54,935 bases of DNA, taken from the NCBI RefSeq assembly GCF_900188425.1, contig NZ_FZON01000032.1, positions 1 through 54,935 of the forward strand. Reading direction: 5' to 3'. Of this stretch, positions 24,827 through 32,792 are shown piece by piece. The notes under the pieces are model-generated. The model ran no database searches, was not told where the DNA came from, and worked only from the letters and a program-made list of their open reading frames with translations. Made by a program: the position numbers and the translations under genes. The stretch is from Antarctobacter heliothermus (GTDB lineage: Bacteria; Pseudomonadota; Alphaproteobacteria; Rhodobacterales; Rhodobacteraceae). Numbering within the stretch: position 1 is the first letter of the stretch; the number at the start of each line of letters is the position of its first letter.

Positions 24827-25915
24827 TCAGGCGGCCAGCGCGTAGGCAGCTGGTGCAACCAGCTTGCCGTCTTCGCCGAAGATGTAGACGTGGCGCGGGT
24901 CCAGCCAGACAGCCAGCTCTGCGCCCAGTTTCAGGTCGTGAACCCCGTGGATCAGACCCACCCAGCGTTCGCCGTGGTGATCGAGGTGGACAAAGGTTTC
25001 CGACCCGGTCAGCTCTGTCACGTTCAGGATGGATTTGAATTCCATCGCGTCGGCTGCGTGTTTGCCAATCTCCAGATGGTTCGGACGGAACCCGGCCGTA
25101 TAGCGGCCATCCCCCAGTTCCGCGAGCTTGCCGGTCGCCTCGGCGCTCTGGCCGTCACCGAACATGATCCGGTTGCCAGTCTTGGAGATTTTCAGAAAGT
25201 TCATCGGCGGATCGCTGAACACGCGCGCGGTCGTGGCATCCACCGGCTGGCGGTAGACGCGTGGTGTCAGGTCGAACTGGGTCACCCGCCCTTCCCACAG
25301 CGCAGCGGTGTTGCCACCCAATAGCAGCGCCTCCTCGGGTTCCGTCGTGGCGTAGACAAAGATCGCGCCCGAGGCCTCAAAGATCTTCGGGATCTCGACC
25401 CGCAGTTCCTCGCGCAACTTGTAGTCCAGATTGGCCAGCGGTTCATCCAGCAGCACCAGACCGGCGTTCTTGACCAAAGCACGGGCCAGCGCGCAGCGTT
25501 GCTGCTGACCACCGGACAGTTCCAGCGGCTTGCGGTCCAGCATCGGGGTCAGTTTCATCAGCTCGGCGCTTTCGCGCACACGCCGGTCAATCTCGGCTTT
25601 GTCGATACCCAACAGCTTCATCGGGGAGGCGATGTTTTCGTAGACGGTCATCGACGGGTAATTGATAAATTGCTGGTACACCATCGCGACCTTGCGGTCC
25701 TGGACGCGCATGCCGGTGACATCTTCGCCCTGCCAGAACACCTGCCCGCTGTTGGGCGCATCCAGCCCCGCCATCAGACGCATCAGGGATGTCTTGCCCG
25801 ACAGGGTCGGCCCTAGCAGCACGTTCATCGTCCCGTTTTCCAGCGTAAGATCGGTGGGGTGAATGTGCGTCACCCCGTCAACGATCTTTGAAACGCCCCT
25901 CAGTTCCAGCGTCAT
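24827..25915 (-). CDS. glpS: Glycerol ABC transporter ATPase lacking the H-loop histidine
   Basis: 362-aa ATPase with TOBE-type C-terminus. Walker A 'LGPTLSGKTS' (34-43), signature 'LELSGGQQQRCALA' (131-144) and Walker B 'GLVLLDEPLANLD' are good. The switch region reads 'FVYATTEPEEAL': the H-loop His is Thr191. It complements GlpT (see there). AGGAGGAGG precedes ATG 25915. glpD lies 13 bp upstream in the transcript. Confidence 0.93.
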   Translation of the reverse strand: MTLELRGVSKIVDGVTHIHPTDLTLENGTMNVLLGPTLSGKTSLMRLMAGLDAPNSGQVFWQGEDVTGMRVQDRKVAMVYQQFINYPSMTVYENIASPMKLLGIDKAEIDRRVRESAELMKLTPMLDRKPLELSGGQQQRCALARALVKNAGLVLLDEPLANLDYKLREELRVEIPKIFEASGAIFVYATTEPEEALLLGGNTAALWEGRVTQFDLTPRVYRQPVDATTARVFSDPPMNFLKISKTGNRIMFGDGQSAEATGKLAELGDGRYTAGFRPNHLEIGKHAADAMEFKSILNVTELTGSETFVHLDHHGERWVGLIHGVHDLKLGAELAVWLDPRHVYIFGEDGKLVAPAAYALAA

Positions 25916-25928
25916 TGCGTCCTCCTCC

Positions 25929-27527
25929 TTATTCCGCGGCCGCAGCGGCGGATTGGCGACGACGCGCCATCCAGTTGTCCAGCACGCCAATCTGATCGTC
26001 CGTCAATCGCAGCCCAAGTTTGCTGCGCCGCCAGACCACATCATGCGCCGTGCGCGCGTATTCGTTGTTCATCAGCCAGGTGATCTCGGCCTCCGTCAGG
26101 GTCGCGCCGAAATCCTGACCCAGATCACCGGCCTCCCTGGCATCGCCAAGGATGCCCGCAGCCTGCGTGCCATAGGCCCGCACCAGCCGCAGCGCCCAGA
26201 AATCCGTCAGGAACGAAAACCCCGCCTTCAGGTTGGCGACCAGCGCTGCAACGCCGTCCACCGGGAAATCGCCCCCCGGCAGCGCGACGCCTGCGGTCCA
26301 CTTGCCCTGTCTCATTTCCAGATGCTCAGCCACCTTCTCCAGCGCGCTTTCCGCAAGACGCCGATAGGTGGTGATCTTGCCGCCAAAGATGTTCAGCAGC
26401 GGCGCGCCACTGCTGGTATCGACCTTGAGCGTGTAGTCCCGCGTGGCCGCTGTCGCGCTGCTGGCCCCGTCGTCATACAGCGGGCGCACACCGGAGTAGG
26501 TCCAGACGATATCGCCGCGGCTCAGCTGGTTCTTGAAATACTGATTGGCAAAGTTCAGCAGGTAGTCCTGCTCTTCGGGCGTGCATTCCGGTTTCTGCGA
26601 CGGATCGGCGTGGTCGGCATCGGTTGTGCCGATCAAGGTGAAATCCGTCTCATAGGGAATGGCAAAGATGATCCGCCCGTCGGTGCCCTGAAAGAAGTAG
26701 CACTTTCCGTGATCATACAGCTTGCGGGTCACGATATGGCTGCCGCGCACCAGCCTGACACCTTCGCGCGAATTCAGCCGCACCTTGGTCTGGATGATGT
26801 CGCCAACCCAAGGCCCACCGGCATTGATCAGCATCCTGGCGGAAAACGTCTTTTTCTCCCCGTTTTCGGTATTTTGCGTTTCGACGCGCCACAGCCCATT
26901 TTCGGCAGTTGCGTTCAGCACCTTGGTGCGCGTCATGATCTGCGCACCACGCGCCTCGGCGTCTCGGGCGTTCAGCACGACAAGCCGGGAATCCTCGACC
27001 CAGCAGTCGGAATATTCGTAGGCCTTGGCAAACCGATCCTGTAACGGCGCGCCCTCTGGCGACCCCGCCAAAGCACGGGTCGTGGTGCCAGGCAGGATCT
27101 TGCGACCGCCAAGGTGGTCATACATGAACAGGCCCAACCGGATCAGCCATGCGGGCCTGCGCCCTTTCATCCATGGCATGAACAGGCTCAACAGCTTGGA
27201 GGTCGGCGTGTCCGACTCGAACCTCATATCCTTATGATAAGGCAGGATAAAACGCATAGGCCAGCTGATGTGCGGCATGGCACGCAGCAGCACTTCGCGC
27301 TCTATTAACGCCTCGCGGACGAGGCGAAACTCGAAGTATTCAAGATAGCGCAACCCACCGTGAAACAGCTTGGTCGAGGACGAAGATGTGGCAGAGGCCA
27401 GATCGTTCATCTCTGCCAGGGCAACGCTTGCACCACGCCCTGCGGCGTCCCGGGCGATTCCGCACCCATTGATTCCCCCCCCAATGACAAAGAGGTCAAT
27501 CGTGTTGCTGTCAGTCGGGTCTGCCAC
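25929..27527 (-). CDS. glpD: Aerobic glycerol-3-phosphate dehydrogenase
   Basis: 532-aa FAD flavoprotein at the inner membrane that oxidises glycerol 3-phosphate to dihydroxyacetone phosphate and passes electrons to quinone. FAD motif 'DLFVIGGGINGCGIARDAAG' and 'SSSSTKLFHGGLRYLEYFEF' define the family; the C-terminal helical domain (about 400-530) is complete. I use the GTG start at 27527 because GGAGGAG lies exactly 6 nt upstream. First gene of the glp operon and divergent from glpR. Confidence 0.95.
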   Translation of the reverse strand: MADPTDSNTIDLFVIGGGINGCGIARDAAGRGASVALAEMNDLASATSSSSTKLFHGGLRYLEYFEFRLVREALIEREVLLRAMPHISWPMRFILPYHKDMRFESDTPTSKLLSLFMPWMKGRRPAWLIRLGLFMYDHLGGRKILPGTTTRALAGSPEGAPLQDRFAKAYEYSDCWVEDSRLVVLNARDAEARGAQIMTRTKVLNATAENGLWRVETQNTENGEKKTFSARMLINAGGPWVGDIIQTKVRLNSREGVRLVRGSHIVTRKLYDHGKCYFFQGTDGRIIFAIPYETDFTLIGTTDADHADPSQKPECTPEEQDYLLNFANQYFKNQLSRGDIVWTYSGVRPLYDDGASSATAATRDYTLKVDTSSGAPLLNIFGGKITTYRRLAESALEKVAEHLEMRQGKWTAGVALPGGDFPVDGVAALVANLKAGFSFLTDFWALRLVRAYGTQAAGILGDAREAGDLGQDFGATLTEAEITWLMNNEYARTAHDVVWRRSKLGLRLTDDQIGVLDNWMARRRQSAAAAAE

Positions 27528-27595
27528 GCGAATCTCCTCCAAGTTCGCAGTACCCGTGTTATGCCGCTCAGCACGGCGTGACGCAAGGTGATTTT

Positions 27596-27656
27596 TTTCG
27601 TTTTCTTTCGCTTTTCCGTCACGCTCGAAGATTTCGCGCCATTCGTATTTTCGAAT
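27596..27656. promoter_or_regulatory. GlpR operator candidates in the glpD-glpR promoter
   Basis: TTTCG repeats with 10-bp phase at 27596-27600 and 27606-27610, another at 27632-27636, and an inverted pair ATTCG-6-CGAAT at 27641-27656. Helically phased TTTCG words and CGAA partners are the pattern described for GlpR (DeoR) sites in alphaproteobacteria. The stretch is also the most A/T rich part of the 262-bp divergent spacer. Confidence 0.55.
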
Positions 27657-27789
27657 GCGTCAAATCCGGCAGGCCTGCGACGCATAATTTGTGTTTCTGG
27701 TTGCCATCTTGAACCGTGACCGCAACTGTGTCGGGACTGTAGCCCGCCAAGGCCATGAACGCCCGCAACCAGCCGGACCTCGCCAACTG

Positions 27790-28557
27790 ATGTCTCAAAC
27801 CTTTCGCCACCCCGAGATCCTTGAAATCGCCCGCCGCGATGGCAAGGTGACGGTCGATGATCTGGCCGACCATTTTGGCGTCACACTCCAGACCATCCGC
27901 CGCGATCTGACCGATCTTGCCGAAGCCGGGCGGCTGGAGCGTGTTCACGGCGGCGCTGTTCTGCCCTCCGGCACCACCAATATCGGCTATGAAGAGCGCC
28001 GCTCACTGAACGCCGGGGCCAAGCAATCCATCGCGCAGGCCTGCGCCGCACAGATCCCCAACGGCATTTCGCTGTTTCTCAATATCGGCACCTCGACAGA
28101 GGCGGTGGCGCGGGAGCTTTTGCATCATGAGCACTTGATGGTGGTGACCAACAACATGAACGTCGCCAATATCCTTGTCGCCAACCCGACCTGCGAGATC
28201 CTTGTGACCGGCGGACAGTTGCGCCGGTCCGATGGCGGGCTGATCGGCAATCTGGCGGCAGAGACGATCCGGCAGTTCAAGTTCGATCTGGCGGTGATCG
28301 GCTGTTCCGCACTGGACCGCGATGGGGATCTGCTGGATTTCGACATCCGCGAGGTCAGCGTCAGCCGGACAATCCTGCGCCAATCGCGCAAGACCTACCT
28401 TGTGGCCGATCACACCAAATTTGCCCGCAGCGCACCGGCACGGATTGCCTCGCTTGCCGATGTCGATGTCTTCTTTACCGATGACACCCCTCCCCCCGAC
28501 CTGCCGTCACAGTGCGACAGCTGGGGGACTGAGATTGTTCTGGCTCAGACCAAATAA
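27790..28557 (+). CDS. glpR: DeoR family glycerol regulon repressor
   Basis: 255 aa. N-terminal helix-turn-helix 'VTVDDLADHFGVTLQTIRRD' and 'RVHGGAV', then a DeoR sugar-phosphate sensor domain ('LFLNIGTSTEAVARELL', 'VTGGQLRRSDGGLIG', 'LVADHTKFARSAPARI'). The expected ligand is glycerol 3-phosphate, which relieves repression. Divergent from the operon it should control. The ATG at 27790 matches the family start 'MSQTFRHPEIL' although its ribosome-binding site is weak. Confidence 0.92.
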   Translation: MSQTFRHPEILEIARRDGKVTVDDLADHFGVTLQTIRRDLTDLAEAGRLERVHGGAVLPSGTTNIGYEERRSLNAGAKQSIAQACAAQIPNGISLFLNIGTSTEAVARELLHHEHLMVVTNNMNVANILVANPTCEILVTGGQLRRSDGGLIGNLAAETIRQFKFDLAVIGCSALDRDGDLLDFDIREVSVSRTILRQSRKTYLVADHTKFARSAPARIASLADVDVFFTDDTPPPDLPSQCDSWGTEIVLAQTK

Positions 28558-28572
28558 GGCCGCCCTGTCCAC

Positions 28573-29421
28573 CTAGCGGCGCTGGAACAGGATCACCACA
28601 AGCGCCAGCAGCGATGAGCCCAGCATCAGCAACAACGACACCGCGTTCAGCAGCGGCGTGGACCCCTCTTTCAGGCGGTCGAACATGGCAATCGTCAGAG
28701 GCGCATCCGAGCCCACCAGCATCAGCGTAGTGTTGAAGTTCTCAAAGCTCATCAGAAAGGCCACGACAACCGCGCCGATCATGGCCGGCATCAGGAACGG
28801 GATGGTGATGGTCCGCACCGCCGTCAGCCGCGTGGCCCCCAGGTTCAGCGCAGCGTCTTCCAGTGTGCGGTCGAACTTTTGCAGGCGCGCGGTGATGACC
28901 AGCGTGGCGATGGTGGTGATGAATGAGAACTGGCCAAGGATCACCAGCAACAGGCCGGGGCGCAGTGCCTGAATGTCCATCTGCGCCAGATCCCACATGC
29001 CATTCGCCAGCGTCGAGGAAAACACAAGGATCGAGATGCCCAGAACGATGCCCGGTACGACCAGCGGCAGCAGCATCAGCACATACAACGCGCCCTTGCC
29101 GCGGAATTCATAGCGGTTGAACAGAAAGGCATTCGTCGTGCCGACGCTGACCGACAGCAGCGCCACACAGGCCGCGACAAACCCTGAGGTGCCAACAGCG
29201 CGCAGGATGCCGCGTTCATGAAAGACGCCGATCTGCGGACGCGTGTCGCCAAAGAACCAGTTCCAGGTGAACCCTTCCCAAGGGAGAGAGGGGAACTGGC
29301 TGTCGTTGAAGGCAAAGACCGCAACCACGGTCAGCGGCAGCGCAAGGTAGAGAAAGAACAGCAGCACATAACCGCCATAGATCAGGCGAAAGCTGCGGGA
29401 ACTGGGGATGGTGGGGATCAT
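28573..29421 (-). CDS. Polyamine-type ABC transporter permease (PotC-like)
   Basis: 282-aa permease with six helices. First helix 'GYVLLFFLYLALPLTVVAVF'; EAA loop 'EDAALNLGATRLTAVRTITI' followed by 'PFLMPAMIGAVVVAF'. The segment 'AFNDSQFPSLPWEGFTWNWF' is typical of PotC/PotI proteins. Last gene of a four-gene transporter; 4 bp after the PotB-like gene. The substrate may be putrescine/spermidine or a related cation. Confidence 0.88.
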   Translation of the reverse strand: MIPTIPSSRSFRLIYGGYVLLFFLYLALPLTVVAVFAFNDSQFPSLPWEGFTWNWFFGDTRPQIGVFHERGILRAVGTSGFVAACVALLSVSVGTTNAFLFNRYEFRGKGALYVLMLLPLVVPGIVLGISILVFSSTLANGMWDLAQMDIQALRPGLLLVILGQFSFITTIATLVITARLQKFDRTLEDAALNLGATRLTAVRTITIPFLMPAMIGAVVVAFLMSFENFNTTLMLVGSDAPLTIAMFDRLKEGSTPLLNAVSLLLMLGSSLLALVVILFQRR

Positions 29422-29425
29422 GGCC

Positions 29426-30283
29426 TTATCCCATCGTTTCTTGCAGGGTGCGGCCCGTCAGGCGCAACATGCCCCAGACGATCACCGAGGACAGAACCAG
29501 CAACATGAAACCAAAGGTCGCCCCCAGTTCCCAGTTCGAGCGCACGATGAACTGGTTATAGATCATCTCGGTAAACCACAGGCTGTCCTTGCCGCCCAGC
29601 ATGGTGGGCGTCAGGTAGTTGCCCAGCGACAGCATAAAGACAACGATACAGCCCGACACGATGCCGGGCATGGCATGCGGAATGATGATTTCGCGCAGCA
29701 CCGACAGACCGTTGCCGCCCAGATCATAGCCCGCCTCAACCACGCTGTCGTCCAGGCTTTCAAGTGTTGTGACCAGCGGCACCACCATGAACAGCATGGA
29801 GGTGTAGACAAGGCCAACCATCATCGCGGCATCGGTGTACAGCATCTCAACCGGCTGATCGGCCAGACCGGCCCATTGCAGCAGGTTCGAAATCAGTCCG
29901 GTTTCCCGCAGCAGGATCATCCAGCCAAAGGTGCGTACCAGCTCAGAGACGTAAAACGGGATCAGGCACAGCATGAACAGCACCTGCTGCAACCGGCCCT
30001 TGGCCATCTTGGCGATGTAATAAGCCACCGGAAAGGCGATCAGCAGGGTAATGGCCGTGGCCAGCACCGACATGACGGCCGTGCGCCAGAACGTCCGCAG
30101 ATACAGCGGCTCTGTCAGCGCCTTTTGATAGTGCGTCGTGCTGGTTTCATAGACGCCAAAGCTGATGCGTTCGCGCAGCGAAATCAGCAGCATGTCGATA
30201 TGCGGAATGACAATCAGCAGTCCCAGCCACAGCACCAGCGGTGTCAAAAGCAGGATGAATCCGATCCGGGCATGCAGGCGCAT
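29426..30283 (-). CDS. Polyamine-type ABC transporter permease (PotB-like)
   Basis: 285 aa from the ATG at 30283, which shares one base with the ATPase stop (TGATG). The longer ORF start at 30325 would overlap the ATPase by 43 bp. Six helices; EAA loop 'VVEAGYDLGGNGLSVLREII' then 'IPHAMPGIVSGCIVVF'. Pairs with the next permease. Confidence 0.88.
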   Translation of the reverse strand: MRLHARIGFILLLTPLVLWLGLLIVIPHIDMLLISLRERISFGVYETSTTHYQKALTEPLYLRTFWRTAVMSVLATAITLLIAFPVAYYIAKMAKGRLQQVLFMLCLIPFYVSELVRTFGWMILLRETGLISNLLQWAGLADQPVEMLYTDAAMMVGLVYTSMLFMVVPLVTTLESLDDSVVEAGYDLGGNGLSVLREIIIPHAMPGIVSGCIVVFMLSLGNYLTPTMLGGKDSLWFTEMIYNQFIVRSNWELGATFGFMLLVLSSVIVWGMLRLTGRTLQETMG

Positions 30284-31374
30284 CAGGCAGCCACCGCGAA
30301 ACAGGTCGCCTGCGCCGCGCCCCAACCGATGTGCAGCGTGTCACCGCGTTTCAGGTTCGCAAACTCCCCCGACTGGGGCAAGGTGACCTCCAGCGTTTCG
30401 CCCACGCTGTCCTGCACCAGCACCCGAGAGGCCGCGCCGTTGAACAGGATACTGGTGACGGTGCCCTGCAACTGGTTGTCAAATGCACTCAGCGCCTCGG
30501 CAGTGGCGGCAAGGCGGATCGACTCGGGCCGGACGAAAATCTCGGCGGTGTCACCGGGGGACAGCGTCCCGGTAGCCGTCGCGCGCATCGCAAGACCCGT
30601 CTCCGTGCGCATTTCCAGCGCAGAGCCCTCTGCGCGCTCGATCCGGCCCTTCCAGCGGTTCGCCTCGCCGATGAAACCGGCCACAAAGGGCGTGTCGGGG
30701 CGATAGTACAGATCCTGCCCGGTGCCGACCTGCTCAAACCGTCCAGCGTTCATGACGGCGATCTGGTCGGACATCACCAGCGCCTCGGACTGGTCATGGG
30801 TGATATAGACAAAGGTGGTGTCAAAAGCCGCCTGAAGCGCTTTCAGCTCTACCTTCATGTGTTCGCGCAGTTTCAGATCCAGCGCGCCCAGCGGTTCGTC
30901 CAGCAGCAAAACGTCCGGTTCCAGAACCATGCACCGCGCGATGGCGACGCGTTGTTTTTGCCCGCCAGACAGTTCATCCACCTTGCGCCCGCCGATCCCC
31001 GGCAGGCCGATCCGGTCCAGCGCCTCATCGACCTTGCGGGCGATCTGGTCCTTGGGCATCTTCTGTCGCCGCAGCCCGTAGCCGATGTTGTCTGCAATGG
31101 TCATCATCGGGAACAACGCCAGATGCTGGAACACCATGTTCACCGGGCGCTTGTTGGGGGGCGTGTCCAGAACCGAGCCGCCCTTGATGCGAATATCGCC
31201 GGATGTGGGGTCCAGAAACCCCGCGATCATCCGCATGATCGTCGTCTTGCCACAGCCCGACGGTCCGAGGATCGAAAAGAAACTGCCCGGCGGCACCGAA
31301 AAAGAGACGTTGTCTACGGCAGTCGTGTCACCAAACCGCTTAACAAGGTCGGCGCATTCAAGATCAGGGGTCAT
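30283..31374 (-). CDS. Polyamine-type ABC transporter ATPase (PotA-like)
   Basis: 363 aa with all motifs intact: Walker A 'LGPSGCGKTT' (about 35-44), Q-loop 'VFQHLALFPMM', signature 'DELSGGQKQRVAIARCM', Walker B 'VLLLDEPLGALD', and H-loop 'YITHDQSEAL'. Residues about 240-363 form the TOBE/MOP-like regulatory domain of this subfamily ('AEIFVRPESIRLA'). Follows the binding-protein gene after an intrinsic terminator, so it is expected at lower level than the binding protein. Confidence 0.9.
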   Translation of the reverse strand: MTPDLECADLVKRFGDTTAVDNVSFSVPPGSFFSILGPSGCGKTTIMRMIAGFLDPTSGDIRIKGGSVLDTPPNKRPVNMVFQHLALFPMMTIADNIGYGLRRQKMPKDQIARKVDEALDRIGLPGIGGRKVDELSGGQKQRVAIARCMVLEPDVLLLDEPLGALDLKLREHMKVELKALQAAFDTTFVYITHDQSEALVMSDQIAVMNAGRFEQVGTGQDLYYRPDTPFVAGFIGEANRWKGRIERAEGSALEMRTETGLAMRATATGTLSPGDTAEIFVRPESIRLAATAEALSAFDNQLQGTVTSILFNGAASRVLVQDSVGETLEVTLPQSGEFANLKRGDTLHIGWGAAQATCFAVAA

Positions 31375-31415
31375 GCAGAGGTCCGTTCAAGGCGTTTCAG
31401 GGTCTGTCCGAAACG

Positions 31416-31447
31416 AAAAAGGCGGCACCGGGAATCCCGATGCCGCC
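31416..31447 (-). terminator. Intrinsic terminator between the binding-protein gene and the ATPase gene
   Basis: Minus strand: GGCGGCA stem (31441-31447), inner CGGGAT/TCCCGG stem, TGCCGCC (31421-31427), then TTTTT (31416-31420). A classical rho-independent shape 14 bp after the stop of the binding-protein gene. Inside one operon it should act as partial terminator. Confidence 0.75.
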
Positions 31448-31461
31448 CGTGTCAAAAGTGA

Positions 31462-32526
31462 TCAGTTGGCGGCCTGAACGCGGTCCAGAACGTCACCTTC
31501 GATGGCTTCCAGACCGGCGGGGACCGGCGGATACCACTTGATGTTGTCGATCGCCTCTTGCGAAAAGCTGGCCTGGTACTTGGCCTTCAGCGCGTCCTCG
31601 GCGAACTCATCCGCCCCGGCAGAGGCGGTGAAGTTGCCAGCCGCCGCGGTGATCTTGGCCGCGACTTCGGGCTGCATGACAAAGTTGATCCACGCATAGG
31701 CCGCGTCGTCGGCCTGCCCCTTGGCGGGCAGAACAAACGTGTCGATCCAGCCCAGCGCACCGGATGCGGGCGCGACAAAGGTGATGTCGGCGTTGTCTTC
31801 GTTCAGCTTCCAACCGCCGGTGTCCCATGCCATCGACGCGGTAACCTCGCCCGACCGCACAAGGTTCATCAACTCATCGCCGCCACCCCAGTAGGTTTTG
31901 ACGTTGGGTTTGCACTCGGTCAGCTTGGCCTCGACCTTGCTCATGATTTCCTTGTACTTCGCTTCGTCGTCGTAGGCGGCAAAGGGATCTTCGCCCATGG
32001 CGAAGGCAAAGCCGATCAGCGTCGGACGTTTCAGGCGGTAGGACACCTTGCCCGCGACTGCCGGATCGCACAGGTCGGTGTAATCCTTCACCGTGTCGCC
32101 CGCCATGGCGGTGTTCATCACCAGACCGGAGGTGCCCCAGACGTGCGGCACGCCATAGACTTCGCCGCCGACGGTGGTGTTGGCCATGGTCGCCAACAGC
32201 ATCGAGGGAATGAACTGCGACTGGTCCAGCTTAGTGATGTCGATGGGCTTGTAGATGCCGAATTCCATCTGCGGACCCATGACACGGTCCTGCGAAGGCT
32301 GCACAAGGTCAAAGCCGCCGCCACCTGTGGCGCGCAATTTGGCAATCATTTCCTCGTTGTTGGACTTGGTCACTTCAACGGTGTGGCCTGTTTCGGCCTC
32401 GAACATCTCGATGACGTCGTCGGGGGCATAGCCGCCCCAGGTCAACAGCCGAAGCGTGTCGGCCGAGGCCGTCTGTGCCAGGCCCATCAAGGCCAGGCAG
32501 GTCGTGGCGAGCAGTGTTTTGGTCAT
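31462..32526 (-). CDS. Polyamine-type ABC substrate-binding protein (PotD-like)
   Basis: 354 aa. Signal peptide 'LLATTCLALMGLAQTASA' (cleavage near 22). PotD/PotF fold: 'LRLLTWGGYAPDDVIEMFE', 'PSQDRVMGPQMEFGIYKPID', 'GVPHVWGTSGLVMNT' and 'AWDTGGWKLNEDNADITFV'. Two Cys. First gene of the transporter operon; it delivers ligand to the two permeases. The exact polyamine or amino-organic ligand cannot be read from the sequence. Confidence 0.88.
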   Translation of the reverse strand: MTKTLLATTCLALMGLAQTASADTLRLLTWGGYAPDDVIEMFEAETGHTVEVTKSNNEEMIAKLRATGGGGFDLVQPSQDRVMGPQMEFGIYKPIDITKLDQSQFIPSMLLATMANTTVGGEVYGVPHVWGTSGLVMNTAMAGDTVKDYTDLCDPAVAGKVSYRLKRPTLIGFAFAMGEDPFAAYDDEAKYKEIMSKVEAKLTECKPNVKTYWGGGDELMNLVRSGEVTASMAWDTGGWKLNEDNADITFVAPASGALGWIDTFVLPAKGQADDAAYAWINFVMQPEVAAKITAAAGNFTASAGADEFAEDALKAKYQASFSQEAIDNIKWYPPVPAGLEAIEGDVLDRVQAAN

Positions 32527-32588
32527 GGTCTTCCCCTGTTTTTGTTCGGATCGTGTTTTGCCACAGGATGCGCAGCGTTTACCGAATG

Positions 32589-32604
32589 GTCAAACTTTTT
32601 TGAC
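32589..32604. promoter_or_regulatory. Inverted repeat upstream of the PotD-like gene
   Basis: GTCAAA-CTTT-TTTGAC, perfect 6-bp arms, 63 bp upstream of the binding-protein start and overlapping a TTGACC hexamer on the minus strand. Candidate repressor site in the 266-bp spacer between the transporter operon and the dehydrogenase gene; nothing else is evident in that spacer. Confidence 0.4.
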
Positions 32605-32792
32605 GAACCTCGGCCTTATGGGCGAAGTTCTTGTCAGTTATGTGAACACTTGGTTTCTACGCGGCCTTGCCGCCGCTGTCTGAACCGCCGTCGCAGACAG
32701 TTTGCTAGGCGCACCGCCGTCGTCAGGGAAAACGGTTGTTGAGGGTCACGGACACTGGCAAGGATGGTCGTCGATCAGACTGGAGGCCGAAC

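Noticed and set aside
29408-30706. 432-aa plus-strand His/Gln-rich frame
   Set aside because: Antisense to the polyamine permease genes; composition typical of a shadow frame.
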